This document shows positions 23,962-35,734 of a stretch of DNA of 64,000 nucleotides, one piece after another. Below the pieces are notes generated by a model that worked only from the letters and a program-made list of their open reading frames with translations, was not told the DNA's origin and searched no databases. Position numbers and translations under genes: made by a program. The stretch is from Cheiracanthium punctorium (taxonomy: Eukaryota > Arthropoda > Arachnida > Araneae > Cheiracanthiidae). Where the stretch lies: NCBI GenBank assembly GCA_038373885.1, contig JAWZYV010012407.1, positions 124,001 to 188,000 of the forward strand, in the 5' to 3' direction. Each line of letters opens with the position of its first letter. Positions within the stretch are counted from its first letter, which is position 1.

Positions 23962-25151
23962 TTACTATATATAAGTGTCAATTATTGGAGGCGCTCGAAC
24001 TCTATGGGTCCATTGAATTCTACACCTATGTAAGGTAAGTATCCATGTTAGTATCTTCCTACCACGTTATAAGTTAAAAATAGAAGCAAAGTAAAAAATC
24101 CAAAGGAGGAAAAAGCAAATATTTTCGATGAGATAGTGCATTTTAGACACATATGAACTTTTCTCCATTTCATACTTTACATTGCATAATCTGATTTTAA
24201 TTCACCAGAGCCTGGCGATGGCAGCTTATAGTAACATTGTGGGTTACGTGGCGTCACAATGAATACTAAATCATGATTGAAATCAAAAGAAGAAAATTTT
24301 TTAAAGTACAAGGTTTTTTTTAAACGTTTGTAAATGGCGTGAATACTTTTTAATGTTAGTATAAATTAGTTTTCGGTATTTAGTGGTAAATTATTGGGTG
24401 GGCTCAGCCCCTATTCACAATTTATTGGGGGGGCTCGAGCCCCACGGGCCCATATAACTCTACGCCTATGTCCACAGGACATTTTAGGAGAGTAAAAGGT
24501 TCTCAGCCATGGGGGGGAGAGGGGTGCTCCAACTCCCCTATCTAATAGTATTACGAATTTTCAGGATGGTTTGCTCTTCTGTGATCTAGTTAAGTCTAAA
24601 AACTACTACGAATTTTAGACCGAATTTAACCCCTAAGAGCAGATCTCCCCAAAAATTTCCTAACAATATCCTTACAGGCAGTTTGTCGATGCACTTGCGT
24701 GATTGCAAGACGAGGTGTTTCCTCATAACCGAGTGTAAAGGGCACACGATGGGCATAAAAATACGTTGTACGCGTCTTGTTGCTGTGATTTTGAAAAAAT
24801 ATTAACCTCAGAGAACAGCAGGTAGTCAGGGAATTGTCTGCGCTAATTTTACCACCTGGGGGTGTTCCAGCAACAAAAGATAATTACAGATCATCCTTCA
24901 GTTCACGGCTTCGCACTTCCTCATGCAGTGGATGGAGCCTCGGAGACGCTTCATAATGTCTCTTCGCGTTGCTTTGCATTGAAGACGCCGCCGTGTTGTT
25001 CTCCTTCTCTCCTAAGTTTATCGAAATGGGGGTTGGACCAGGGCTCGAAAGAAGCAGCGGCAACCACGGAAAACCCAAATAGCCTTCGGTAATCTACATT
25101 TCTCGCTGTAAATTTAGCTTCGAATGTTAAAAACTTTAATTAGAATGTTTG

Positions 25152-25385
25152 CTTCACCATGGCACAGTGGTCATGTCGCTGAAAATGGTAGACGACCGAA
25201 ATGTGAAGGTCCCGGGTTCGGGTCCCATCGCGTGGCTGTCGATCTAACGGTCTGGAGTTTTGGTAGGTTTTCTCCAGATGTAACGCGAATACGCGTTAGA
25301 AACCCTTAAAAAGTCCTCCCACTAAGGGACACCGCATCCTTGCAGATCGCCCTAGCTTAGCGTTGCCATAATCACAATAACATTG
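25152..25385 (+). mobile_element. tRNA-derived SINE, near full length
   Basis: Head CACCATGGCACAGTGGTCAT (A box), GGTTCGGGTCCCATCGCG (B box), body ACGGTCTGGAGTTTTGGTAG and TTAGCGTTGCCATAATCACA at the 3' end. It is the best-preserved member of the family in the window. The target duplication is not clear. In intron 1. Confidence 0.8.
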
Positions 25386-25825
25386 TTAGAGTGTTTCTTT
25401 CTAGTATGTCAGATGTATTTTGAAGGTTACAAGTAAAATTTCAGAATGCTTAGTACAAAATGAAGCATTTTTTTCTTCTCATTGCATTATTATTTTTTTT
25501 TAATTAGGCAAAAAAATGCAGCTGTAATTTATCGTTATTACGAAAAATTTAGGATTTTGCTCTGAGACAAACAGTTTTTGCTGCTAGCTTACAACAGTAC
25601 ACAGTATTTTTTTGCTGCCAGCTTCGAAATCTTAATTCGAGCCCTGTGTTAGACTCCACCCACTCGAGGGTGAAGGAGATAACGGTATTTTAAAAGCATA
25701 TGGAAAGTTCTGTTGAGTTTTAACTGTTTTTTTAAGGCAGTCGTCAGTAGAACAGTTCAGAGAAATGATTCCGACGAAGGAAATCGCCTTGGGGTGAAGA
25801 GGGGAGGGGGGCGTGATTTTGAGTC

Positions 25826-26022
25826 GAGACGGGGCCATCGTGATTCTAGCGGGCCTGCTTGTGCACTCCGATGTGTCATCCAAAGAGGCCTACGGATGCT
25901 CACTTATTGGTTCCAGCACTTAGATACGTCATCTAACGGCCGAATCTAACCAATAAGGAAACGTCCGTAGGCCTCTTTCGGAGTGCACAAGCAGGCCCGG
26001 TAGAATCACGATGGCCCCGGCC
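25826..26022. repeat. fold-back repeat just upstream of exon 2
   Basis: The left arm from 25831 (GGGGCCATCGTGATTCTA, GGGCCTGCTTGTGCACTCCG) is mirrored to about 26016 with few mismatches. The spacer contains CTCACTTATTGGTTCCAGCA. The spacer and inner arms are related to 51560-51655. It ends about 115 bp before the exon 2 acceptor, so it could sit as a stem in the pre-mRNA. No clear duplication flanks it. Confidence 0.8.
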
Positions 26023-26134
26023 GAGCTCGTCCCGAGAATTTCATAGAATGGAAATGTGCATTTTCACGACCACGGGGGATGGGGAGAAAATGTTTTGTTG
26101 GAATACAACCTTAATCTCTTCTCTTCAACGGCAG

Positions 26135-26369
26135 ATGTCTTGCGGCAAGACCTTGACCAACACCTTCGGCTGGGCCCGAATCAAAGTGCTCGGACTTCTG
26201 GTGAACATGCTTTTCCTGGGGGCCCTGTGCTTTGCCGTGAGCGTGGAAGCCGTGCAGACCATGGTGCATGCCTCCCACGAGAACACCGAACCCAGATATC
26301 CGAGGCTGCTCATCATTCTGGGAGTGTTAGACCTCATCATCAACATCACTTGCTTTTTGCTCATCGGAG
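26135..26369 (+). CDS. ZnT1-like exon 2 (TM3 and TM4)
   Basis: It encodes residues 55-132 plus one base. It begins after CAACGGCAG and ends at GGAG|GTAAGT, phase 1. NTFGWARIKVLGLLVNMLFL followed by ALCFAVSVEAVQ is the strongest family match, equivalent to NTFGW and TM3 of ZnT1. TM4 is about LLIILGVLDLIINITCFLLI. The lumenal loop is short (HASHENTEPRYPR). An ATG-started frame reading from 26048 through the intron is not the exon start because the acceptor lies between. Confidence 0.93.
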
Positions 26370-26467
26370 GTAAGTTCTCCCGATCCACTCCAGTTGTAGA
26401 AACAGGGGTCGATGCAGGAATTTTTTTTACAGGTTCCCACTTTGGTGAAAATTCTTTATTAATGACT

Positions 26468-26957
26468 ACTATGTCATTTTATCTCTCACTCCCTTTATTG
26501 AAATTTGTCCGAAAATTGCGTCCCAAAAGTGCGACATAAAAGTATGCGACATAGGGCGAGATTCAAGTGAAACACAATTAGAACGTTTTCCGCGTCGATC
26601 AGGGGAAACTATATCAATGTTTCTTATTCAACTGAAACAAATCAATCGTGTTTTGATCACGTGACAGCGCGATAGGTTTGTTCATTGGAAGCATTCTGGG
26701 GACTGAACTGGGAACTGGGGACTGAAAAACGTTCGATTCGAACTCGATGGCGCGCGTTTCACTTGAATCTCGCCCATAATTTTACATATATTTAAATACA
26801 CTTAGTTCACAACATCTTTAATCTATTGTTACACTATTTCGTAAGCTGTAGAATAGGTATCCCATGTATTTTACTATAGATAGGTTACAATCCTAAAAAT
26901 TTCAACATAGGATTACCAGGCGAAATACAGGAAAGATGAGAGATAAAATGACATAGT
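26468..26957. mobile_element. ACTATGTCATTTTATC MITE, copy B
   Basis: Arms lie at 26468-26488 and 26937-26957. It shares the GTAAGCTGTAGAATAGG block with copies A and C. It is interrupted by the MITE at 26554-26775. A second-layer arm continues on the right to about 27020. In intron 2, about 100 bp after exon 2. Confidence 0.82.
26554..26775. mobile_element. MITE with GGGCGAGATTCAAGTG ends
   Basis: The 20-bp perfect ends GGGCGAGATTCAAGTGAAAC and GTTTCACTTGAATCTCGCCC are flanked by ATA on both sides. The TSD and GGG-start fit PIF/Harbinger-like elements; that assignment is inference. It is nested in copy B of the preceding MITE, so it is younger. 222 bp, non-coding. Confidence 0.85.
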
Positions 26958-27133
26958 CCATTAATATCGTTTTAATGTGGCAATAATGAAAGTAAAAAAT
27001 TAGCGGGCTTCAGGGGGGGGCATCCCTCTGACGAGGCTCCGAGGCGAGTTATTTTTGTGAATTTCAATATTTAATTTTGCGAATTTGAACACTTTTTTCT
27101 GGGGGGGGGGGAATTTCAACATTTACTTTTGTA

Positions 27134-27345
27134 AACCCGCCAAAAAAAGTATTCGAGCAACAGAAAAATTTCCTACGTTGGTTTCGTATATTAAAAATTA
27201 TTTATCATAAAATATGAATGAGGCTATGTATAAATATGACTTTCCATATTTCTATCAAGTTGTGCGTTTTTCAAAAGCTCAATTATTATTCGCAAATCTA
27301 AAATAGGAAATTTCTCTCTTGCTCGAATACTTTTTTTGGAGGGTG
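27134..27345. mobile_element. Tc1/mariner-type MITE, CCAAAAAAAGTATTCGAG ends
   Basis: Inverted CCAAAAAAAGTATTCGAGCA at the left and its inverse at the right lie beside TA dinucleotides. CCTCCAAAAAAAGTATTCGA is a typical Tc1-type terminus. A truncated copy is at 59463-59640. In intron 2. Confidence 0.75.
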
Positions 27346-28481
27346 TATATTTCAACACTTATTTTTGTGAATTTTCGTACCAATTTTTAACCTTTTATCT
27401 ACTGAATTAAGAATTGCCAAGAACATCACCTTGAATCTTTTTGTTCTCTCTCGTTATAGCTAGGCAATGAATGATCAATACTGATTCATGTTATAAAAAA
27501 GAAAATTCCGAAAAAATGAATAAGCTGTAAGTTGGATGACTGGTTTTTTTAACAGTGAAAGAGTCTTTTTCAACAGAGTATAGCACCCACCCATCTGAAG
27601 GAGTTCAGTCATACTCTGATGGGCACACTTTTAGAAAATCGAATCCTTTAATCCTAAAACGGACGTCGGAAAATTCACTGATGTTCTTTTTTGGAGAGGA
27701 AGGGGCTCGACATGATTAGAAAATGAGTGGATAGCTGTCTGTTTAAAACAATCTACTCTAATAGAGAACATGCAATTGTGATTTAAGTTAATGAAATGAA
27801 GTATTGGGTAGTGATTTTTCAAAGGAATGGTTAAAATGAATAGATTTTTCTTTCTTTTTTTTAAAATTTTAATTTAACCGGTACTTCTAAGTACCATCAG
27901 TAGATAAAGGGTTAACAAAAGTCGCCTTTTTTGTTAAAATAATAGATAAAACTGTTAAAATGTAAGGTAAAATGACAATGAAGGGGCCGTTTCAATCGAT
28001 TGTAATTTTGTGTAAGGGCCGCAAAACGGACCTAATTTTCGTTTGTATCGACCCCTGAGAAGCTATGGAATACAAATTAAATAAGATCGCTCATTTTCAC
28101 ACTTAAAATTGTTTGTAATGTTTATTACATATAGAGCCTGACTGAAGCAGGGACAGGCGGGGCAATTGCCCCGGACGCCCAGTCAAAGGTGTTCCTCCCT
28201 CCCCTCCCGAAATAAGAAATGTTCCTACTTTATTTGAAGAAATGCGTTTTTTCCAGAAAATATTTTCCTTCCCCCCTCCCTCTCTCTTTTTGCTTAAACT
28301 TTAAAAATATCCTACAAAATTTATTAAACTATACTGAAAAAAAGCTTTAATAAAGCATTTTGAGAAAAATTATGAATGTCTGGTTAATATAATCATATTA
28401 GGCGGTATTAAAGGTTCATCTCCTTTTTCAGTTGCAAAAAAAGTTCCAAGCATCCACAAAAGTAGAAAACCTAGAATTTAA

Positions 28482-28758
28482 CCCATTTATGCCTAGTGTC
28501 CTTTTTTTTGGGACGGCATTTTCACTATTACTCGAAAACGCTATTTATTTTTCCTAGCCTTTATTCATGAGTATTGAGCCTCAACTCTACAAAATATTTT
28601 AACATAATCAAGTAGGATGTTGATATTTCGATTTTTATGCATAATGATTTTAAAAGAAATTATCCCTTGTTCAAGAAGTTGACATCAGAAATTTATCTAT
28701 TATTTCTGTTATCAGTAAAAATCGAAGAAAGTCGCAAAAATATCCAGGAACAAATGGG
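28482..28758. mobile_element. piggyBac-type MITE, CCCATTTATGCC family, copy a
   Basis: Ends CCCATTTATGCC and GGAACAAATGGG are flanked by TTAA (28478-28481, 28759-28762). The 277-bp sequence is nearly identical along its length to 53993-54268. No coding capacity. In intron 2. Confidence 0.92.
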
Positions 28759-29036
28759 TTAAGTAAGCCTGTTGTACCGGGCTTTCTAATTTTTGTACTG
28801 TGGTGTGAATGTACATGTGTAGTACATGTGAAAGGAGCCCCCATCATAAATATCTGTCCTGGGCTTCCATGTTGGCTTAGTCCGGCTCTGATCTCATATA
28901 CGCTAACGGAAACTGAAAAAAACAAAGAACATCAAGTATGTTAATTGGATGGAGCATGGGTAGGTGTGATATTCATTAATCTCCGAACCAACGGTTCAGC
29001 TCTGGTGCTACCATATGCAAGTGTAATAGTGGTACA

Positions 29037-29801
29037 CAGGGTGTTTCCAAAAATGGTAACACGCTTTTATTCTTTATCCACAGATGAAATTGAAAAATAT
29101 CTGAATAAGGTAGAGAAAAATACCAGGTTAAAAAAAAAAAAAATCCATTTGTCAATTTTCAAAAAAGGACATTTCTCAGATTTGTTCAAGACCCTCATAC
29201 AAAAAATATTTACGATTGGTAAAATGTGCCCCATGCACTAATGAGGTGATCTACAAAGTTTCAACCTATCACCCTAAAACGTCTCAGAGATATCTAAATA
29301 AAAGATTGCCAGGTGCTATATGCATGAATTTGAATGTAATTCGTTATTACATTCAAATTCATGTTATTGTACGTTTCTTGCTAGAGTACAAAAAATGATT
29401 CTCTTTCGTAATTTCTGTCCGACCCCTGGAACGGGGTACCCATCCGATGGTACTTTTCCCCCTTTGAGGGCCATTAAAAGTAGTTTCAGTCAGCATATTT
29501 ATCTTTATACCGCTGACATTTTCTTGGATATAATTCTCAAATATCGTACACCATCTCCTTAGATATAGGGGACAATTTACTTCTAGAAAAAAAAATAATT
29601 GTACGGGGATCGTATACAAATTTAAAAAGTGTCACTTTTTGAAAAGAAGAGTTTTTTTTTTTTTTTTAATTTCCCTTAATGGTGTATGTTTTTCCTAATC
29701 TTTTTTTGAACATTTTTTCAAATGATAAGTTACATTGCCCACTTATCATTAATGGATGAAGAATTAAAGCATGTTACCATCGTTTTGAGGGGGGTACCCT
29801 G
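29037..29801. mobile_element. Tc1/mariner-type MITE, CAGGGTGTTTCC ends
   Basis: The left end CAGGGTGTTTCCAAAAATGG with TAACACGCTTTTATTC is mirrored on the right by GAATTAAAGCATGTTACCAT and ACCCTG. TA lies next to both ends. A perfect 18-bp-arm hairpin (29321-29361, around ATGAATTTGAATGTAAT) lies inside. 765 bp, in intron 2; open frames here are short and unsupported. Confidence 0.7.
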
Positions 29802-29859
29802 TATTAAGGTATGAGGCCATTTAATAAACTGTGGTAAAGAGGCAGCCAGTTGCTTCGAA

Positions 29860-29974
29860 ATCCTTGCATTCTGTTGTTATATATCCTATTGAAAAAAAGT
29901 GTCAGTAGCATTTATAGTTCTTTTACAAGAGCACTCTACGCTCTGGAGTCTTTTACAGATATTCGTCTTCTTCA

Positions 29975-30005
<31 letters not shown>

Positions 30006-30125
30006 TGGATATATTATTTTAAGGATTCTAAAATAATGTCCTCCATCGAAAATAGCGTATTTAGCTTTTGTACATAGTTTTGCAAGACCATTCAAAATAA
30101 TTCCAATATATTACTGTCACGGCAG
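29860..30125. repeat. ACAGGAGCACTCAAAA-family repeat with (AAT)n
   Basis: Two diverged units carrying TTTTACAAGAGCACTC (29930) and TTTTGCAAGACCATTCAAAA (30070) flank an (AAT)n microsatellite at 29975-30003. It belongs to the dispersed family described in the findings and lies about 100 bp upstream of exon 3. Confidence 0.65.
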
Positions 30126-30229
30126 TTTAGACATATCCAACCCCTTCAAGCACACTACAAAGTGACTGCAGACAATTTTAAAAGCTTACTCTTCATTTAA
30201 AAGAGGTATTTTTCTTGTTTTTTTTTTAG

Positions 30230-30385
30230 GCTACACTCATCACCAAGGGTGCTCCATGATCATCCAAGGCGACGAGGTCCAAATGAACTGCGTCCTCGTC
30301 GATCCGGTAGGTGGCTCCAGCAGCAGTAAATGTGGCGAGAGCAGAGAAGCCGCCCTTGAAGTGTTGCCCAACCAGTCCTCTGAGT
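30230..30385 (+). CDS. ZnT1-like exon 3 (TM4-TM5 loop)
   Basis: It encodes residues 133-184 plus one base. The acceptor is a poly-T tract ending TTTAG and the donor is GAGT|GTGAGT; phase 1 on both sides. The cytosolic loop reads YTHHQGCS and later SSSSKCGES, with only two adjacent His. It has none of the long His-rich stretch typical of ZnT1-type loops. Conservation is low here, so the exon call rests on splice sites, phase continuity and an open frame. Confidence 0.8.
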
Positions 30386-30452
30386 GTGAGTTTTTAAGGC
30401 TGTGTTCTTTTACACAGGCAACGCCGGACTTTTTGATTTGAACATCTTTTAA

Positions 30453-31030
30453 CCCTCTAACGCGCAGTGTTCCCGCTCTGGGAACACCCAACTCTGACGT
30501 TTTGACTGTTGCCAGTCACGAAGAATAGATTGTATTTTTATGAAAATAGTGGCGGGTGACAGAGCTCCACGGGAATCCTTTACTTTTCAGCGCGTCCTTT
30601 CCCGTCAAAAAAGGGTCACGATTCTTTTTAACAGCACTGACATCTGCTGGAAAAGGGAAGAATTCGAGAACAGCTGGAGTGATTGCCCAATGCTGAAAAA
30701 AGGGCGGCCGTTGCCATCGCTCGACTGAACGACCAGCAAGCTGGCGGACGATCGAAACGTTCACCGCGTGCCACAGATCGAGAGACCCTTTTTTGCGCAC
30801 AGCCAGCTGCGTCAAAAAAGGGTCTCTCGATCTGTGGCACGCGGTGAACGTTTCGATCGTCCGCCCTCTTGCGGGTCGTTAGGCACAGCCAGCTGTCGTC
30901 AAAAAAGGGTCTCTCGATCTGTGGCACGCGGTGAACGTTTCGATCGTCCGCCCTCTTGCGGGTCGTTAAGTCGAGCGATGGCAACGGCCGCCCTTTTTGC
31001 AGCACTGGGAAAGGGTTGCGCCTCAAAGGG
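30453..31030. mobile_element. piggyBac-type MITE, copy 4 with central tandem duplication
   Basis: It is flanked by TTAA (30449-30452, 31031-31034). Ends CCCTCTAACGCGCA and CGCCTCAAAGGG. The centre is a tandem copy: GGTCTCTCGATCTGTGGCAC occurs at about 30820 and again at about 30908. It lies in intron 3, only 67 bp after exon 3. Several in-frame readings across it are accidental. Confidence 0.9.
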
Positions 31031-31034
31031 TTAA

Positions 31035-32526
31035 AACAAATTAGTGATGTTAAACACTCGAAAAAATCGTGCTTCTTCACCTCTTGCATTATGCGTTTAT
31101 ACTGTTGACTACCGATTAAATAAAAACGTAAACATCCGGTTTAGAGGCGGAAACGAGCACGTCCATTAGTTGTTGGGGGTTGCCAGTCAGTGTGCGCTTG
31201 TCGCTAAATTATTCAGAGGCAGTTTTCAAGAAATATCGCTTTATATTCTCAAATGAAATGAACCAAGAATAAGAATTCAAAGCACAGTAACCATGTACAA
31301 TTACACAGAAATTGAGAAATCGAAAGATTTGCATTCACTCAGCTCGCTTTGAAACCTCCTCGACCGGTTCAGGTTTGGTGATTGGTTGCCAAACATAAGA
31401 GATATAACCAAGTTGGGTTTAGTTTTGGAAACATATTTTTATGCCGAATTGGGCGGTATTTAGACAAAAATTGCCAAGCTTTGTGACAGTTGCCGAGATT
31501 TTGAGCATAGGCCAAGTACTATTGACGATAGACTTTTAATGCAACTGAAGATGCCCATAGAATTTAATGTATTGAAAGTCTTTTGGGTGATTCTGTAAAC
31601 AAACTACTCAGTCGATTGCGATCAAAAGAAGACATAAAAATTTAAAACTCTGATTTTTTTGGACAGAATGAGCAGTGACGTATGATCCACTAGTCTCGCA
31701 GTAGACTGTAGCCAGTGGAGCCGTACCGTTTTAGATGCCTTAAGGGACAAATTAAAGAAGGGAGAAATATTGCATTTCATCAAAAACTTGCATAGAGTTA
31801 TTTTAAGTTTCAAAAGTAGCGTTACAAGTTTGAAATGCTATGCACATGAAGACGTAGCCGAAATAACAAATACATGACGCATATTTGCTCGGTTGGAAGG
31901 CTCAGTTAAATGCATTTTACCGAAATAATAAGGATCTCTATTTCATAGAATAACATGTACTAATTACAGGCTAACAATTATGTAATTATGACTCGTGTTA
32001 CAGTTGGCCGAAATGAATAAAACTCGCATCTGGAGAAGCTTTTGGGGAAAAGTTCACTCGCAAGCCTAGACAAGAAGGTGGCCTCAGAAATTTTATAGCC
32101 TTTGCATACAAATTACTGCATTGTGCATATTATCCTTATATAATGCAATATTTTCCACTATAAGGAAACTGCAGTTACGCTGTCGACTCATTTTGTTCTT
32201 AGAGTAAAGTGAAAAAATGACCCCAATTTTCGGGGACAGTCCCTGATTTCAAGATATTTTTCAATTTGTCTCAAATGTAAAAAAGTGATTGGGGACCACA
32301 TTTTAACTATAAATAATAACTACTTCTTTCTAATTTTTATAAAAATCAGTTTTTTTTCTTTTTATGAATTTTAATAACGCTTAAGTAGTAACGCTTAGTA
32401 ACGCTTAATAACGCTTCAGATAAACATTGAATTTATGAAATGTTCCCAAATTTTTTGTCGAATTGGGGACACCACGCTAATTGTTTCTAATTCTTTGATC
32501 AAAAATCTGGTTAACTTATCTTACAG
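31035..32526. other. rest of intron 3, no gene seen
   Basis: AT-rich intron. About 31430-31630 carries the motif GGGCGGTATTTAGAC..GCCAAGC..GAGATTTTGAGCATAGG, shared with 52290-52520 and with the LTR at 57975-58050. Otherwise nothing recognisable. Confidence 0.6.
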
Positions 32527-32706
32527 GCTCTCGGCGGTGCTGGGATCATCAGCTGCTGGACGTCTCTCGTGATGTCTCGTCGTGCCTCACCGTCATAGCT
32601 TGCGGATGCGTCATTCTGTTCATGGACGGACTCATTCTGAAGTACGCTGACGCCATACTGGCACTGGCATCCGTCACCGTGCTCATCGCCACGACGTACC
32701 CTTTTG
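32527..32706 (+). CDS. ZnT1-like exon 4 (TM5 and TM6)
   Basis: It encodes residues 185-244 plus one base. The acceptor is ATCTTACAG and the donor is TTTG|GTAAGG; phase 1 on both sides. TM5 is about SSCLTVIACGCVILFMDGLI and TM6 about YADAILALASVTVLIATTYP, ending in the TTYP block conserved with ZnT1. The TM5 HxxxD metal site is absent: the best alignment puts Cys or Ser at the His position and Ile or Val at the Asp position. The open frame starting at ATG 32622 is only the 3' half of this exon plus intron. Confidence 0.9.
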
Positions 32707-32843
32707 GTAAGGCAATTAGCGACACCGTATGTCTGTCTTGTTTTTATGGATTACGGGAGCCTCGGCATTTCTGCTTTTACAACATTTTGTACCAACGCCA
32801 ATCCGGATTAGTTCGAAAGCGGCAGTACCGGCCTATTCTCGTG

Positions 32844-33676
32844 GCAAACCTAACCTGATAGTGGAGGTAAAGCTATAGACTGTGTGATTCCGCCGCTCTC
32901 AAATAGTTCTTTCCGTTTGCCCAGGTTATTACAGAACTAATACATCTTTCATCTATTAACCCTTTCATTCCCAGGTTACAGATATTTTCAAAATCTCAGA
33001 GGCCCGAAGATGCGTCCGAAATTTCATTCCCCCCTTGAGAAATTTCGGCTTCTTTTAAGGACGATCAGTAACCAAGCTGTTCTCGCCTTTTCCATGTACA
33101 CGTGAAATGTGAAGAATAGTTCATTGTTAGGACTACCCCCCGGTAATTGAGAAGAGAGCAGAGAGGGAGGGGGATTATCGCTGACACTGACGCATTGCTT
33201 TTGGTCGAATGAATAGAAGCTATCCTTCCCCAATCCTGAAAAGATAAACCACTTATCATGTGTCAAAAAGGGGGGGTGGCATTTTTATCAGGCAACTCCG
33301 GACGATACGGGATCCACTTTATGCTGGGAGCCTAAAGCCATTACGGGATCTACAGCGTTAAGTGCTAAAATAAAGTGTATGTTAGAAAATTATTGCATAT
33401 TTGTGTTACTTGAATGCAGTACTTAAAAGGATTAAGAAATTAAGTCAGAAATCAGATGTAACGCCTTCCCAGACGCTTGACCAATTGGTCAAGCGTTTAC
33501 CTCTTTTGTGCTGGCGGTAATTTAGTACCGCAGATTTGCCTTGTAATTGGGTTGTTTTGTGATGTTGACAGCCAAATACTTGGAAGGAGAAACGAGTGTC
33601 GGAGCGATATACGCGGCGAGTTGTGAAATGGCCCCTCTACCCTTCTCCTCCACTATCAGGTTAGGTTTGCCCCGAG
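32844..33676. repeat. widely spaced inverted repeat in intron 4
   Basis: GGCAAACCTAACCTGATAGT at about 32846-32870 is repeated in inverted orientation at about 33648-33672 (TCCACTATCAGGTTAGGTTT), about 30 bp arms. No target duplication found, so the nature is unknown. The sequence between holds no gene. Confidence 0.6.
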
Positions 33677-34618
33677 TATGGGGTGTAAATTTCTACCACA
33701 AACTTTCTACCTCATTCGGAAGCCGACAGATGGCAGCACTACCAATTGTTAGCGAGGTGAGGGCGGGAGCTTCTTAAATTTGAAGCCAAAATTCAAACAT
33801 AAAACCTCAACGCTTAGGTTCATATCAAGGTTTATTTTTTTGTATTAAGGCTTCTAGTCCTGAAAGAAGATTGTTACTCCAGGTTCTAAAACAGATATTG
33901 TTTACCGTGCTGTAATATTTTCTCTTTCCCTTTTAATGTAATATTTTGCAGTCATTTTCTGTTTTTGGAACACACAAATTGGTTCGTTCTTTCAGCATTT
34001 GGACGGGTCGACCAACAACAAGTGGTGTGATCCGACAACGTTTCCCATCACTAGGCAAAAAGAGCTACTCATTAGCTAAATGGTGTTAGATCCCTACAGA
34101 CCATTTCGACGAGCCTAGCGAACAGGGGCTATTACGTGATAGCAAGCGGCTTTCGTAATGTATTTCAATGGGAGAAATCCATTTTTTTAACTTTCAAGAG
34201 CGGTTGTTCTTGTGTCTATGGATAGATAACACTATCCACGGAAATGTGTGCCAGTTGGGAGTTGGACTGCTGCCTGTTGATTCCTAATTTTGATGATTGA
34301 CCAACCACCACCTGAAATCGGCACCCTCAGAGGTATCGCGTGAACATGGAGGACATTAGAACCACAGCGGATTTTACGTGCACCAGCTCCCACCCGGTCC
34401 CACAGCAGTTGAGCCGCGAGAAGAGTTCACTCACCCAAGCACTGGCCAATGCTGGATGCAGATGCAGCTTCACTTTATCCTCTTCACACCTGACAAAAAT
34501 CTCACATCTCAAATTAAAGAACAATCTCATAACAGTTTTCAGAAAAACTATTACACTTTTAAAAAAAAAGTAGAAAGAGTATATTCTGTTTTTTTTTTTT
34601 AGCTTTTTTTTTAAAATG

Positions 34619-34947
34619 ACTATGTCATTTTATCTCTCACCCCCTTTATTGAAAACTGTCCCAAAAATGCGACATCATTTTGCATATATTTAAATACTAT
34701 AAGTTGACAACAGCTTTAATCTATTGTTACACTATTTCGCAAGCTGTAGAATAGGCTTCACATGTATTTTTTACCTATATTTAAATACTATTAGTTCACA
34801 ACAGTTTTAATCTATTGTTACACTATTTCGTAAGCTGTAGAATAGGCATCCCATGTATTTTTCTATAAATAGGTTACAATCCTAAAAATGTCAACATAGG
34901 GTGACCAGGCGAAATACACGAAAGAGGAGAGATAAAATGACATAGTC
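34619..34947. mobile_element. ACTATGTCATTTTATC MITE, copy C
   Basis: Arms lie at 34619-34639 and 34927-34947. It contains two ~100-bp tandem units, each with TCTATTGTTACACTATTTCG and AAGCTGTAGAATAGG. The right side continues into the second-layer arm to about 35024 (ends GGTTCGAACAGCCGAG). In intron 4. No gene is seen in about 33680-34610 or 35030-35720. Confidence 0.82.
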
Positions 34948-35734
34948 AATGAATATCGCTTTAATATGGCAATAATGAAACTAAAGAATTAGGGGGATTC
35001 CCCCTGACGAGGTTCGAACAGCCGAGATTTTTACTTTTTATTTATTTATTTTTAAGGGGGTGATGGGATCTAGGCCTTTTTTTTTTTTTTTTTCCTGTTG
35101 CCTTTATCAGATTTCTCAGCATGCAGACTTCGTGCAATTACACGGCCATCTCTGTAATCGATTAAAAGAAATGATATGGATTACGACTACGATTACAAAC
35201 AATTTCCAAAAAGATTATGATTAGTGAATATTAATTTATTAAAATAGCAGTAACGTTGACGTTAAAAAAATCACATAGTAAAATAAATCGATAATAATGC
35301 AATTTTATCATAGTATTTTTGTAAAATTTATAAAATATTGTTTTAGTAATAGATTACAGTAGACTGTAATCGGCACGAAGTCTGCCAAATTATCTGTTTC
35401 TGGTGGATTTTCTCTTGGTGGTAGGACTTTATCAGGGATGATTTACCTTTGGGAATTATTTCTATGTCCCAGGTGAATCAAAGTTTACATCTTGCAGATA
35501 GCCAACCATCTCATTTATTTAAGAACATTTTATCATTGGCTTAAATTGGCATGTGACATTGGTCAGTGGAGGGGGGATGTTTCCTATTGTAGAAAGTATT
35601 ATCAAATAGAGGATATCTAAATTTTCTTGATTTTTCTCTTTTTTTTTGGGGGGGGAGGGGGTCAATTGCCCTTCCTTGCTCGTAGTAGGTTACGCCTATG
35701 CATTTTACGTCAGGGGAATCATTCGAATTTAGTG

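Noticed and set aside
23520..24490. Larger hAT enclosing the two intron 1 MITEs
   Set aside because: Inverted GGCATAAGCGTAAAG and CTCTACGCCTATG are present but no matching duplication could be found; boundaries unresolved.
26048..26539. 163-codon frame beginning at ATG 26048
   Set aside because: It contains exon 2 but runs through the acceptor at 26134 and the donor at 26370; both neighbouring parts are intron.
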